A stretch of 64,000 bases of DNA from Adiantum capillus-veneris (GCA_014529385.2 CM043962.1:149414647-149478646); one strand, 5' to 3'. Positions 44,193 through 55,606 are shown, counted from the stretch's first letter. Notes: a model not told the origin generated them from the sequence alone. Numbers and translations are program-made.

Positions 44193-45432
44193 AGCGGTTG
44201 AGACATTCTTCTACTGGCCTACATTGAGAAGAGATTTGGATGCCTTTGTGCAAGAATGCCTAATTTGCCAGAAGGTCAAGTTTGACAGGCAAAAGGCACC
44301 AGGGTTATTGCAACCACTACCTATTCCAGATAAACCATGGGAAAGTATTGCTATGGATTTTATCTTTGATCTTCCGAGAACACAGACAGGAAACGATGGT
44401 ATTTGGACCATTATTTGCAAATTCAGCAAGCAGGCTCATTTTATTCCTGTCAAGAAGAAGATAAAGCCAGATCAGATGGCACACTTGTTTATGAGCAATA
44501 TTTTCAAGTATCATGGCATGCCACAGTCGATTGTTAGCGACCGTGATCCACGCATGACAAGTTTGTTCTGGAGAGGCTTGTTTGAGAATATGGGCACAAC
44601 GCTCAAATTCTCCTCGTCATTTCATCCTCAAACAGATGGGCAGTCAAAAGAGGCAAATTCTACTGTCCTAGATCTGCTGAAGTGTTATGTGTCAGAGCAT
44701 AAAGGAAAGTGGGAGCAGTATTTGCCATTGGTGGAGTATGCATACAATAATACAGTGCATTCATCAACTGGCAAGGCACCTTTCGAGATAGTTGAAGGTG
44801 GCAAGAAAGTTCCTCCCATACTGCATACAAAGGACAAGATATTTGAAGCAGATAAGTATATTCAGGACATGGATGAAATGTACAAGAAGGTCAAAGTGGC
44901 CTTAGAAAAGACTCAGGCAAAGCAAAAGAAAGCAATTGATCGTCACCGTCGTGAAGTAGTATATTCACTTGGTGATTGGGTGCTTCTACGCTTTGAAAAG
45001 GCAAGGTTAAAGAAGATGAAGGGCAAGGAAAGACTGTTTCCAAAGCTCAGCATGCATTACTATGGGCCTTTTCAAGTGTGCGACATAATCAGTGATGTTG
45101 CATATAGGCTGAAATTGCCTGACAGTTAGAAGATTCACAATGCATTTCATGTGAGTCTTCTCAGACCCTATGCGGGTGATGTGCCAGAACATATGCCAGC
45201 TGAAGATCAGCCGGAAGTCAAGGAACTTGACGAGATCTTGGTCCCCAAACAGATTTTGGCACACAAAGAAAGGAAAGTGAAAGGCAAGGTTGCTAGGTGT
45301 TACTTGGTAAAGTTCAGAAACTATCCACCAATGGATGCTAAGTGGATGGAAGAAGGTGAACTTGCAGAGTCACCAACTGTGTTATCACTTTACCTGGAAG
45401 CCTTCAATTTGGAACCTACCTTGACCCCTTGA
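44095..45432 (+). pseudogene. Gypsy-2 integrase and chromodomain
   Basis: One frame with a single stop at 45127-45129. Zinc-binding H/H/C/C: ESHVPPYAGHRG and CLICQK. Catalytic Asp residues in AMDFIFDLP and SDRDPRMTS are present. At the catalytic Glu position Gypsy-2 reads DGQSKEAN, where Gypsy-1 has DGQSEIAN, so the Glu is replaced by Lys. The chromodomain follows the stop: VARCYLVKFRNYPPMDAKWM (45289-45350), ending at 45430-45432. The stop would remove the chromodomain from integrase. Together with the Glu substitution this copy should not integrate by itself. Confidence 0.93.
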
Positions 45433-45994
45433 GTTTCAAAGCTACATGGATTGTCAGTGTGACAATGGCTTCTGAAAAAAATGATGTACATGGAATTTAA
45501 AGTGAGCTCAAATGAAATACTTGTTAAATGAATGTTAGAGATGTAAAGATTGTCAGTTTGGAAATTGCTCTTATGGAATGTCCAAAAGTGTGCTTAGTGC
45601 TATAGAAGTGAGTATTTCTTGTCAGTTTGTCAAGGATACAGTAATTGCTTCTATCAAAGGGTACATGTGTAACTGCATTCTTAAACTGTCGGTTTGGGTA
45701 TGCTCGAAAGTGTTACTGGGCCCAACGTGTACTATAAGACAGTGGCAAAATGTGTGGCTACCATTTTGTCAATGGAAAGTTAGTGACTCAAAGCAATGGC
45801 AGAGTACAAAGCTACCACTATGTCATTGGGACAGGGTTCACACGTAGGCAATACATGTGTTGACGAGGTGTTGAATACACCAGGGTTGACAATGAGCATG
45901 TATGTGTCGTACATGTGTCGACAGGTGTTGAATACATCAGTGTTCACTGTGAGCATGTACGACATCGATGCAAACGAGGATGTTTGAGATTTCA
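45433..45994 (+). other. Gypsy-2 untranslated region before PPT
   Basis: 560 bp without coding motifs. A diverged duplication of ~60 bp (about 45857-45910 and 45915-45965) shares GTGTTGAATACA and GTGAGCATGTA-type words. Confidence 0.6.
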
Positions 45995-46005
45995 AGAGGG
46001 GGGTA
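45995..46005 (+). promoter_or_regulatory. Polypurine tract of Gypsy-2
   Basis: AGAGGGGGGTA immediately before the 3' LTR start TGTCACCAGC at 46006. Confidence 0.9.
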
Positions 46006-48003
46006 TGTCACCAGCGTGTGACTACTATCTATCCTTTTTGTTGATTTCTTTCTTATTATCTATTTACTTTCACTTTTTGGAGCCAAAGTGGAATCCTTTG
46101 CTACAGAGGCTACATTTCAGTTTTGGGTGTGGCTGCAGTGTACAAAGGGGGTCAGATGACCTAGAAAGATACAATGGCAGCATCTCCTAAAATTTAGGGA
46201 ACTTCTATTTTGGGACCTGAAAATGTGCTTGCGTCATTACCTCCGGAATGACAAGGGGAACATTTTCTTACTCTGCCGTGAAGTCAACTGGGCAACCGGT
46301 TGGGAGATTTTTAGGCGACAACCTCGAAACGGGAAAATGCTTATAAATGTGCCAAGTGGCACCTTCTGGTGCACTTTCCTCATGCAAAAGAAGGGGGCGC
46401 TGATTTTAGAGAGGAGAAGGGCTCATTTGTAGATTTTTGTCACAGGTTAAGAGCTATGGAGTGCATGCTTTCCCTCCTCTGTACAATGCGGTGCCAGGAG
46501 TGATGCCCTGCACGCTACGCACTGCCCTCTCTCTCCCCTATGGCACTATGTTATGCCCCTCTAGTGGGCTTTTCATTTGACCAATGTACAGTTGTGTGGG
46601 TTCATGCACGATTGCCGAGGCAAGAGCCTCTTGCACACGTACTGGATTAGCTAGCGGCTAATCCCCCGCAGGTACAGGTGAATTCGGAGAGGTTTCACGC
46701 CAGAAATCTCGTCTGATTCAAAGGGCAAGTAGCCCTACACGTGCGGGAGCTCGAGGACTTGCTACGAATGCGACCGGCACGCGAAACGGAGCCCGAAACA
46801 GTAAATTATAGCCTGTTGTGTATTTTTGCAGGTTTAGGGTTTTGGCCCTAAACGGTCCCTAATACCCCCAGGAGGCGAGGGGACGCGAGGGGACCGCTGT
46901 ACAGGTGATGTGGCGCATTTTCGGGGCAGAAAACAAAGAATTCAGCGTGCTGCAGATTCTCACCAGGTTTTGCAAAGTGCCCGTATGCATCAGGAAAGTC
47001 ATTCAATGCGTGGGAATACTGACTGTGAAGGGTCCTAGTACAGTTATGCTGCCGAAATTGGGCTGGAACAGTTGAAATTCAGCCGAGCTTGTGCGGGGCA
47101 GCTTGTAGGGAACCACAACGTTTATTCCCTCTTTTAAGCAATAAAGAAATACCGAAAGGGGCGCCTAAGTTAGGGGCCAATCTGGTGTCGGTCTACTCAT
47201 ACAGGTGCAATCTAGCAGCCTGTATCCCTCTCCCCTTTGTTGTGTCTACACAAAGAATTGTATTATACAATGTCTCTCTTGATGGGAGAAACCATAATAC
47301 AAAGCCTTTTGGAGGGGGGACCGGCTCCATGCAAATCCAGTCCTCAACTGTTGTCAATAGCTTAATTTCTCTCTCTTTTGAAAGTATTGTTGATGCTATC
47401 TAACTAGGTGTTATGCTTTTTGTTGCTCTCTCCACCCAAGCACTCTTGTAATTCTCATTAGGAATCTATTCTAATGAAATGCCCACTATGTTCATGCTAA
47501 TTTCCGCTACACATAAGTTTTTAGACCATTAAAGGTTACATTGGTATCAGAGCTGTACAGGTGATGTGGCGCATTTTAAGGGCAAAAAACAGAGAATTGA
47601 GCGTGCTGCGGACTCTCGCCAGGTTTTGCAAAGTGCCCGTATGCGTCGGGAAAGTCATTCAATGCATGGGAATACTGACTTTGAAGGGTCCTAGTACAGT
47701 TATGCTGCCGAAATCGGGCTGGAATAGTTGAAATTCAGCCGAGCTTGTGCGGGGCAGCTTGTAGGGAACCACAGCGTTTATTCCCTCTTTTAAGCAATAA
47801 AGAAATACCGAAAGGGGAGCCTAAGTTAGGGGCCAATCTGGTGTCGGTCTACTCATACAGGTGCAATCTAGCAGCCTGTATCCCTCTCCCCTTTGTTGTG
47901 TCTTGAAAGTACAGGTACAATAGACGACTAATAATGGGTGAAAGATAAATCAAGGTTTGAAGTAAAGTCTACCGCCCTTTTTGGATTGAACGGGCCGATT
48001 TCA
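46006..48003 (+). mobile_element. Gypsy-2 3' LTR, enlarged and chimeric
   Basis: Matches the 5' LTR from 46006 to 47247. Then come 304 bp of foreign LTR plus PBS (47248-47551/3), then a second copy of 46896-47247 at 47552-47903. It resumes collinearly to the TTTCA end at 48003. Length 1,998 bp versus 1,476 bp for the 5' LTR; it also lacks ~130 bp near its start. Confidence 0.88.
47248..47553 (+). mobile_element. LTR 3' end plus PBS of a Gypsy-1-related element, inside the Gypsy-2 LTR
   Basis: Aligns with the inner (R-U5) part of the Gypsy-1 LTR read on its sense strand: ACACAAAGA, GTCTCTCTT.ATGGGAGAAA, then GGAGGGGGGACCGGCTCCA, ending GGTTACA at 47540. It is followed by T and a perfect TGGTATCAGAGC (47542-47553). 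It is diverged from Gypsy-1, so it comes from a sister element. Confidence 0.85.
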
Positions 48004-48264
48004 TAGGCCTTCTTACAACGCCAATGTATCACGGCTTGGGAGAAATCCAGAGGTTCTCGCTTCAGCCATTACACCACACACGTTGCCCCAAACTACAAAT
48101 CTCTCTTCTTCTCCGAATGAGGTAACCGAACCCATCCCTACATCCTTGAGCCCATCCCATTGAGTGTGATCCGCACCATTGCCTCCAATCGTCTTAGCTC
48201 CCATTCTCTACACTACGAGACAAGACGTTGGGGCACTGGCGAGGAGTCTCATCGACTGTGGTGT
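48004..48264 (+). pseudogene. LINE-E C-terminal region, right part (after Gypsy-2)
   Basis: First five bases (TAGGC) are the right target-site copy. In phase with 38788 the frame reads FLQRQCITAWEKSRGSRFSH, a stop near 48118, then IRTIASNRLSSHSLHYETRR and WGTGEESHRLWCT. The RLSSHSLxxETxRW..C segment is the zinc-region signature near the end of this LINE type. It fuses directly to a PPR relic at about 48265. Confidence 0.85.
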
Positions 48265-48802
48265 ACTTCAAAAGCACCAAAAGTTCTTAGAGAGCTTCCT
48301 ATGTGGGAGGTTGTCCACTGGAATGCGCTAATTGGAGATATTTCAAACAAGAGCACGGCCAGGAAGATCTGGGTTGTTTGTAGCAGATGCAAAGCGAGGA
48401 CATCTCTCTATATGCAATCACCCATGCTTGATCTTGAAGGCATGTGGCCCTGATCGAGGCAAAAGAATTCAGAATCAGATTGTTAGTCAAGGGCTGTTGA
48501 AAAAAAAGAGACGGTGCTTGGGAGTGTCAAGATCGACATGTATGTCAAGTGTGGTGTCCTCCAAAAAGCAAAGAAGTGCTTGAGGAACTTTCTATCTAGG
48601 AGGTCATCTCTTGGGAATGCACTGATTGTGGCATTTGCCCAACTGAGGCAAATGCAATCACATATGCTTGAGGAGATCCATGTCCGGAATGCCATCCCTT
48701 CGAACACATTGGTTGTGGCATATGCACAAAAGGGGTAGGGCAAGGAAGCTAGGGGTTGTTTTCAGTGGATGCAAAGCGAGGTTGTTTCTCCATATGAAAA
48801 CA
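48265..48802 (+). pseudogene. PPR protein relic (pentatricopeptide repeats)
   Basis: Plus strand, several frames: KVLRELPMWEVVHWNALIGD, LKACGPDRGKRIQNQIVSQG, KIDMYVKCGVLQKAKKCLRN and GNALIVAFAQ. These follow the PPR consensus of plant organelle RNA-binding proteins (ELPxRDVVSWNALI, GKxIHxxIVxxGLL, DMYxKCGxLxxAxxVF). About three repeats remain, with an internal stop and at least two frameshifts. It is hemmed in by LINE-E and the Gypsy-3 3' LTR, so it is a dead fragment, not a host gene in use. Confidence 0.75.
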
Positions 48803-50042
48803 GGGTCACTTGCCCCTTGAATTAGACGAGATTCCTCACAGGAAATCTCTCCAAAATGGCCTGTACAAGCACCCAATGCTTTCGCGAGGCTCCCCTGACA
48901 AATAAATGATCCGAATCCTTGCACCTAGCCCTCACCAAGCTATCCAAACCTGTCCATAGCTGTAATTACAGGTTTTTGACCCAATTTCGCCAGCATAACG
49001 ACGCAAATATGCATGTAGGTCAAAAGTACACATCAAGGACACTTTCCCTTGCGGTCTGGAAGCTTTCCAGTGAGCTGCAGGTCAATTTCAGCATGCTGTA
49101 ATTTTCTATTTAGCCACTTTTAGGTGCCTATTGCCCTGTACATGCATCCCAAGGCCTTTCTGAGGCTCCCTTGGCGATTCCCTGTAGTTTAGGTGCAAAA
49201 CCCTAAACCTGTAGAAAAACATAGCAGGCTGTAATTCTCTGTTTTGGACCGTTTCGAGCAGAGCGAGCACGCTTTACACGTGTCTCAGATGCTCCCGTAC
49301 GCAATGGGACAGTTTCCCTGTAAATCCGACGAGTTTTCACGCGAGAAAATTCTCCGTTTTCGCATTCCTTCGCGATGGAACTGTGTGTACCTGAAGGAGA
49401 TTAGCAATTAGCTAATCCGGTTCCTGTACAAAAGGCTCTTGCCTTGGCAAACACGCATAGAATCCCCATAATTTTACATGGTCATTTGAGAAGCCCAACT
49501 AGAGGAGCATTACCATATGTGCAAAGGGGAGAGAGAGATGCGCGAGAGCAAATCGTCGCGCTACATAGAGCAAGCGAGGAGGCAAGCTTTCCATTAAAGC
49601 TCTAAGCACCTGCACCCACTACTCACACACACACTGTAGCACACACACTTATGGGCAAAAATCAGCCCCCTCTCTTGAAATGGGCGCCCCCAGCTGAGAT
49701 GAATCTGGAAATTGCATCTCCAGCCACCAAGTGTCCAGCTTGCCACTTTTGAGTTAATTTCCTAGTACCCACCAACTTATAAGTGTAGCGAAGGGCCTAA
49801 ATGACTTTGAACTGAGCCTAGACACCTTTTTACTGCTCGGATTCCAGTGCCGATTAGCCCGACCAACTCGTGGTGACCTACCCTTCCCGACTACGGGTGA
49901 AACTCTCAACCGTTGGCCGTTTCACACAGGCCACGCAATGTCCGGTCATTTGCAACTTCACAAAGAGGGTCCCAAAAATTAAACTAAAATCATCGGAAAG
50001 AAACCAACAACTCAAGTTAGCAATTGCCATGTCCTCGTGACA
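48803..50042 (-). mobile_element. Gypsy-3 3' LTR, truncated
   Basis: Begins (minus) TGTCACGAGGACATGG at 50042 and matches the 5' LTR down to GGCAAGTGACCC. The remainder, equivalent to 57723-58202, is absent; the PPR relic starts there instead. Confidence 0.88.
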
Positions 50043-50056
50043 TACCACCCTCTTAA
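50043..50056 (-). promoter_or_regulatory. Polypurine tract of Gypsy-3
   Basis: Minus strand AAGAGGGTGGTA directly before the 3' LTR start. Confidence 0.75.
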
Positions 50057-50216
50057 AATCGCAAACGTCCTCGATTGTGTGCCATATATACATGCCATAG
50101 ATAATCTTGTGTGGTAAGCACCCTTTTATCATCGCATGTATCCGCAAGAAAGACTGTCAAAACATGTATACAAATGACTTAATGAGACCTTCATACTTTT
50201 GTGAAACTGTACACTA

Positions 50217-50470
50217 CTATTGCACTGAATCCATGAGTACATTTGATGTGCTAGCTCTATCATTACCCCTCCTATGGAGACGTTGGGTTGTGGCATACAA
50301 GGGTTGTAACCCAAAGGCCTCAAGGTAAAGCTGCAATACATTTGGTAACTCTGACAGTTCATGCTCTTCCATCCACTTTGCATGCATAGGTGGATAGTTC
50401 TTGAACTTCACCAAGTAGCATCTTTGCAACCTGTCCCTTAACTTTTACCTGTGCAAAAGGATCTTGCCTC
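50217..50470 (-). pseudogene. Gypsy-3 chromodomain (integrase C-terminus) scrap
   Basis: Minus strand RCYLVKFKNYPPMHAKWMEE and NVLQLYLEAFGLQPL closely match the Gypsy-2 chromodomain and tail. A one-base shift separates it from the upstream VKVKGQVA segment. Its position just before the PPT and 3' LTR is that expected for a chromovirus pol end. Confidence 0.88.
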
Positions 50471-50534
50471 TGCAAACGAGCATAATTCCACAACACTATG
50501 ACGTACCACCCACGACCAAGGAAGCTCAAATTTC

Positions 50535-50547
50535 AAGATGATTTACC
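50535..50547. other. Target-site duplication of LINE-B, left copy
   Basis: AAGATGATTTACC here and again at 57340-57352 after the poly-A. Thirteen identical bases. Confidence 0.93.
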
Positions 50548-50956
50548 AATCCCGCCCAAGACCAGCTAGGCTCACTCGCTGCTGCTGTTCGCCCCCCTTG
50601 CTGCGCCATCGCTAACCCCCCCCCCCCCGCCCCAACGCTGCCTCCCGCCCCCGCCAACCCTCGCTGCCCATTGCCCTTGTTCGCCCACCCACTCTGCCCC
50701 CTCATTCGTGCTACCCGCCCCCTGCCTCCTGTCGCGCCCCCATCCCCCCCCCCCCCCCCCCCCCCATCTCCCCCGCTCGTTGACGCTTGTGCATCCGCAC
50801 TTCCCCGCCTTTCCCCCCCCCCCAGCCTACTTTCCTTTTTCCCCGAAGCTTCCTGCAATTTGGCTCGTGCCGCACTGACTGTTTTGGACAGCGCTCGGCA
50901 CACTCATTTGCAGATTCTCCCCGCCGCCCGTTCTTTCGCCACAGCAGTAGACACAG

Positions 50957-52289
50957 ATGGAGGCTCCAGCTCCTCCACAAAGGGACTCGTCCGAAGTCCC
51001 CTCGCCGGACCCCGCTGAGCCCACCATTCGACTTGCTCTTTCGCCGACAGAGCAAGCGAGCCTAGCCCGCAGAGGTAGAGCGATTGCAGGCGACTTCTGC
51101 CATCTGCAAGATTCTCGGCACCCAACCTAGCAGAGGAGAGCTACATGACCTTCTCCAAGCCCGCCTTCTCGCAGAGGTGGGCAAGATCTTGGACGTACAG
51201 ATACTCGGACGAGGTTACTATCAGATCAAGTTTGAGACCTCCGAGATGGCGTCCAAGGTCATTGCCATGAGTCCACTGACCATCCGAGCAACACGTGCCC
51301 ACTTTCGACAGTGGAGACATGGTTTCGACCCTGCTTCGGATGTTCCAGTAGAGGAGATAGACATCCCCATCTCTGTCTGATTTCCGAGTTTGCGGAGGGA
51401 GTACTTACCACTTCTGTTCAGGATCGGCTCAACCATTGGGACTATCCTGGAGACACCTCGCACGGCAGCCTCAGTAGCTGCCAAGGCGGCTGGCATTCCC
51501 TCAGTTCGCGTTTTGGTCAGAGACACTCTCACGCTCCCGAAGGTTATTCTTCTGTCGCGGGTGAGTGGGGGTTGGTTTAGACAGAGTGTGGAGTATTCGG
51601 GCCTCCTGAACCAGTGCTTCATTTGTCGACAGATGGGCCATCTAGCAAAGGCCTGTCCACGGAGGAGGCCTCGACCTACACCACAGCCTCAGCCCCAGCC
51701 TGCAAGGGCTGACCAACAGACACAGCCAGAGACACAACGCACACAGGCAGAGCCACCCTCTGAGTCTGGGGATCCAACGGAGGAGGGATGGCAGCAGGCC
51801 CATGGTAGACGACGACAGGGGCCACAGCGTCAGCCTGTCACTCAGAGTGGTCCTCAGGCGCCTACTCAGCAGCAGTGGGTTCCCACGGGGAACCGTTTTG
51901 GTCTCTTGAGCAGGATGAGTTCCCTGCTCCAGTCCCCACCCCAGCTTCACCCTCGACAGCCCCTCCCCCCCCCCCAGAGTTCCCTCCCTCTTCCTCATCC
52001 TCCCCCCCGCCGCCTCTTCCCCCGCCCCTCTACCTTTGTCGCTCCCTCCCGCCCCTCTTCTCCACCGCTCCCCCCAGCTCCTTCTCCCCCCCCTCCTGCT
52101 TCAATTCCACAGTCGACCCAGGGGGCAGGGCCTTCTCCTGCGGCTAGGAGATCTCTTGGCAGCGCCTTTGCCACAAGTCGCCTAGCGAGAGAGGGACAGC
52201 CTTTCTTGCGGCCCCCTCTGCAGGTACAGACATCTTCCCTTGCAGCTATCCCTCGTGGTCTGACGAGCATTGACATCCGGCGCCGATGA
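50957..52289 (+). pseudogene. LINE-B ORF1: DUF4283-like domain, CCHC knuckle, proline-rich tail
   Basis: Likely start ATG 50957 (MEAPAPPQRDSSEVPSPDPA), because the same sequence in LINE-A is collinear from here. A frameshift near 51062 leads to the frame 51084-52289 with one stop at 51378-51380. Domains: RLQATSAICKIL and ILGRGYYQIKFETSEMASKV (DUF4283-like), then SVRVLVRDTLTLPKVILLSR, then CFICRQMGHLAKAC (51617-51658), a zf-CCHC_4-type knuckle, then a Gln/Pro-rich and poly-Pro tail. ORF1 proteins coat LINE RNA. The two lesions make the ORF non-functional as it stands. Confidence 0.85.
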
Positions 52290-52846
52290 GACTTCTTCAA
52301 CTACAGCTTCACTCGTTTTCTCGGCGACCCCTCAGCAGACCATGAGGCAGCCTGCTTCAGGGTCCATGTTCCGTTCCTTGCCGCTAGGGGGACAAAGGCC
52401 TTGGACTCAGCACCTGGCTTCTCCTTCCCCCTCTGCAGCAGAGATCAGACAGAGTGGACTCTCGACTCAGTGTTGGGATGGTTACACACACAGGTCCTAG
52501 AGTTCTCTCACCACATGGGAGAACTAGGAGTTACAGACATGCTCCAGACTTTGTGGCCATTGGCTAAGTTTGCGGTGACACCTCCAGACTCAGCAGGATG
52601 TAGACACATTGTGGTTTACTTCTTTGCCGATACACAGTGCTTGCCATGCTATGTATACGTTCATGAGGACTCCTGGACAGAGGAGGTTGCTTTACGTACG
52701 GCTCGCTCTACTTGGGCTTAGACCAGGCACTCGTTACAGTCACGACTATCTAGAGGACGCTCGGATGCGGATTACTTCCCATCCAAGCCAGCCTCGAAGA
52801 TAGCCCGTCTAGCTGCTGCGGCAGCATCTGTTATCTCTCGCTCCCC
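52290..52846 (+). pseudogene. LINE-B inter-ORF segment (coding-like)
   Basis: 52300-52720 reads FSHHMGELGVTDMLQTLWPL and YVYVHEDSWTEEVALRTARS, with frame changes. It continues to SDADYFPSKPASKIARLAAA before the endonuclease start. The second half is conserved in LINE-A (11690-11830). It is probably the C-terminal part of ORF1 with unknown role. Confidence 0.55.
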
Positions 52847-53911
52847 ATGAGGATCGTCTCATGGAACGTGCAGGGACTAGGTGGGCCCCAGATTCAACGT
52901 TAGCGGGGCCGACTACGTCAGGAGCTTCAGCATTGCCTTGTGGGAGGAGAGATTGATCTCCTTATGCTTCAGAAGCACCATCTGTGTGAGAGCCGCATTA
53001 GACGTTGTGGTCAGCTCTTGCGTGGATGATATGATACTTTTTGGTCAGCTGCTTTTGGACCTGGAGGCATCCAGGGTAGGGTATGTATGACTATTGCGAA
53101 CTCTTTGCACCAGGCCATTGTGGGCAAAGGGGTTATTGTGTCAGGCAGGGCTCAATGGATTACTATGCAGGTTCAGGGTGGCCTAGTGGGTTTCCTGAAC
53201 ATCTATGCGCCCAATGTGGCGAGTGCTCGTGCAGAGTTTTGGTCATAGATAGTTGAGTCTCTGCCGCAGGCAGAACATTGGTGCTTAGGAGGGGACTTCA
53301 ACATGTTGGAGGACCCTTCTGACAGGATTAGTGGTAGCCATGCTACTGTGCATGGAGTTGAGTTGGCAGCTTGGGAGAGGTTTTGTATGACTTTGAGGGT
53401 CTCGGATGTTTGGCAGCACTTTGGTTTTGTGAGGCCCCCAGACAGCCTTGCCTTCTCTCGATCGGCGGACCGTAGAGTGGGAGGAGTGAATATATCGCGG
53501 ATAGATCGCTTCTACACTAGTGACCACTTCAGTGACTTGGGAGGGACAATGGGCATCCTGGCAGGGACCTCCTTCTCGGACCATGCACCATTGATCCTCA
53601 CAGTAGCAGACAGGCAGAGGAGTGGGAGCACGGTGCTTCGCATCCCAGAGAGGGTCTTGTTGGACTCAGCACTCAGAGAGAGGGTAGAGGCTCTCTGGAC
53701 AGAGGGTTTGGACAGGCAGGACTCTCCTGTTGACAGAGTGGCCTCAGGCCTAGCTCAGATTAGCCGTTTTTTTCTCCAGGAGTCTCTGGATCGCCGGGCT
53801 GCATCGAGAGAGGCGGAGCAGCGTCTCAGACGGGGCATTGCTTCGTTACAGAGGATGCAACAGCAGCATCTAGACAGTCCTTGGTTGGAGGAGCAGTTAC
53901 AGCAGGCTTGA
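52847..53911 (+). pseudogene. LINE-B endonuclease (start of ORF2)
   Basis: ATG 52847 opens MRIVSWNVQGLGG, the classical start of the plant L1 APE endonuclease. A frameshift or stop follows within about 20 codons. Later pieces: FLNIYAPNVASARAEF, CLGGDFNMLEDPSD, GGVNISRIDRFYTSDHF and GTSFSDHAPLILTV, all expected catalytic motifs (N, D/N, S/D-H). 53303-53911 is open for 202 codons and includes the linker helix (SREAEQRLRRGIASLQRMQQ). A stop at 53909-53911 separates it from RT. Confidence 0.9.
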
Positions 53912-55606
53912 CAGGAGCTTGTTACCACAGAGGAGAGGCGACATGAGTTTGCTTTCCACCGACAGGCATCTCAGTGGACCCAGGTGGGCGACAGAGCGAC
54001 TGGTGCTTTCTTTGAGGCAGTGGACCCTCGGCACTCACATGCCAAGGTCAGTCAATTGAGGAGGTCCGACTGGTCAGTTGCTTCTGAGCCCGAGGATATA
54101 CGTGCAGTTGCTACTGGCTTTTACCATGAGTTACTGTCTGCAGAGTCCCAGTCAGAGCGTCAGGATGCATACAGAGAGCAGGTTTGGGCACAGATGCCTT
54201 GTCTTGTGACTGAGGAGATGCGTCAGAGGCTTGAGCTGCCACTTCAGCTTGAGGAGCTGCACACGGCTCTTAGGGCCCTCCCCCGTGGTAGCTGTCCAGG
54301 TGAGGATGGGTTGACTCCCAATTTTTTCTTGGAGTACTCGGACCTGCTTGGCCCAGATCTCTGCAGTGCTTTTCACTATATTGCATACAGGGGTGATACC
54401 TGACAACATGAGTGAGGGCTTGATCTACCTCATTCCCAAGGAGGGTGGCTCCTTGGATGAGATTCGACAGTGGCGCCGCATCACCATCCTCAACTCAGCC
54501 TACAAAATTCTTGCCAAGGCTCTGAGTTTGAGGATTCAGCCACTTCTAGAGAGCCTTATACATGGGACTCAGACAGGTTTTGTCAAGGAACGCAGTATCC
54601 TTGACAACATCTTTACTTTTTGGGAGGCTTCTGCCCTGGCACGGCTCCGTGGTGAGGACCTCGTGATTCTTCTTCTCGATTTTGAGAAGGCATACCACAG
54701 AGTTGACTGGGAGGGCACTCTACGTAGGATGGGCTTCTCAAATGCTTGGATCAGAGGGGTGTCAGCTTTGTACAGATAGGCTCATAGTCAGGTACTCTTG
54801 GCAGGAGGTAGAGGTGATCGCTTCATGCTTACACGCTCGGTCAGACAGGGCTGTCCTCTTGACCCTTCCTCTTTCTGTTCTATGCGGAGGCGATGAGCAG
54901 GTTTTTGGTGTCGCAGCAGGTTGGTCTACGGGGCTTAGCACTCCCTATTCGGGGAGATAAGCTACTGGACGCTGAGTTTGCCGACGACTCATCCTTGTAC
55001 TTAGATGGCCAGGAGGGCAACCTTCACAGGTGTGAGCAGGCTCTGGAGACCTTCTGTTGTGCATCGGGCACACTGATCAACTGGAGAAAGACAGTGGCTT
55101 TCTTGGTTGGTAGTGCTCCTGTGCCAGATTGGATGCCAAGAGAGGGTTTTAGGTGGATTCCCCCAGGGACTGCAGTTCGGTACTTGGGCGGTCAGGTTGG
55201 TTTGGACTTGTCTCCTGAGCAGCAGATTGCTCCCCTTCTCCTGTCTATCAAGAGAAAGTTGTTACACTGGAGCTCAGCACGACTTTCTTTGGCTGGCAGA
55301 GTAGTAGTTGCCAACCAGGTGTTGTTGGCGACTATGTGGTACATCACTCCCTGCTGGATCTTCTCGAGTTCTTGTATCAGCCAGGTAGAGAGGCTGATCA
55401 GGAACTTCCTTTGGTCAGGACGTGACACTCAGATAGCATGTGCCAAGGTGGCTTGGCAGGTCATCACTCTTCCTTGTTCACAGGGAGGGCTTGGATCATT
55501 GATCCAGCACAGCAGAGCAGAGCCCTTCTTGGGAAGTTCATCGTTCGAGGACTTCTTCCAGGTGAGAACCCTAGAAGGAGTTCTTGCTCGAGCGGCTTCA
55601 TGTTAG
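53912..55606 (+). pseudogene. LINE-B reverse transcriptase
   Basis: Three main frames. 53984-54360: GDRATGAFFEAV, GSCPGEDGLTPNFFLEY. 54400-54779: EGLIYLIPKEGGSLDEIRQW, TILNSAYKILAKALSLRI, GFVKERSILDNIFTFWEA and VILLLDFEKAYHRVDW (first catalytic Asp). 54893-55606: ADDSSLYLDGQEGN preceded by F (FADD intact), GTLINWRKT and ARLSLAGRVVVANQVLLATM. In the gap at 54780-54890, QGCPLDPSS is in another frame. RT copies LINE RNA at the nicked target. Catalytic residues remain but frameshifts near 54370, 54780 and 54870 break the protein. Confidence 0.92.

Larger units (their letters stand above)
38789..48003 (+). mobile_element. Gypsy-2: near-complete Ty3/gypsy chromovirus
   Basis: LTRs 38789-40264 and 46006-48003 (the second enlarged by an insertion/duplication), PBS candidate at 40265, gag-pol 40372-45432 with several lesions, PPT at 45995-46005. 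Inserted in LINE-E. Older than Gypsy-1 by its stops, frameshifts and diverged LTRs. Confidence 0.95.
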
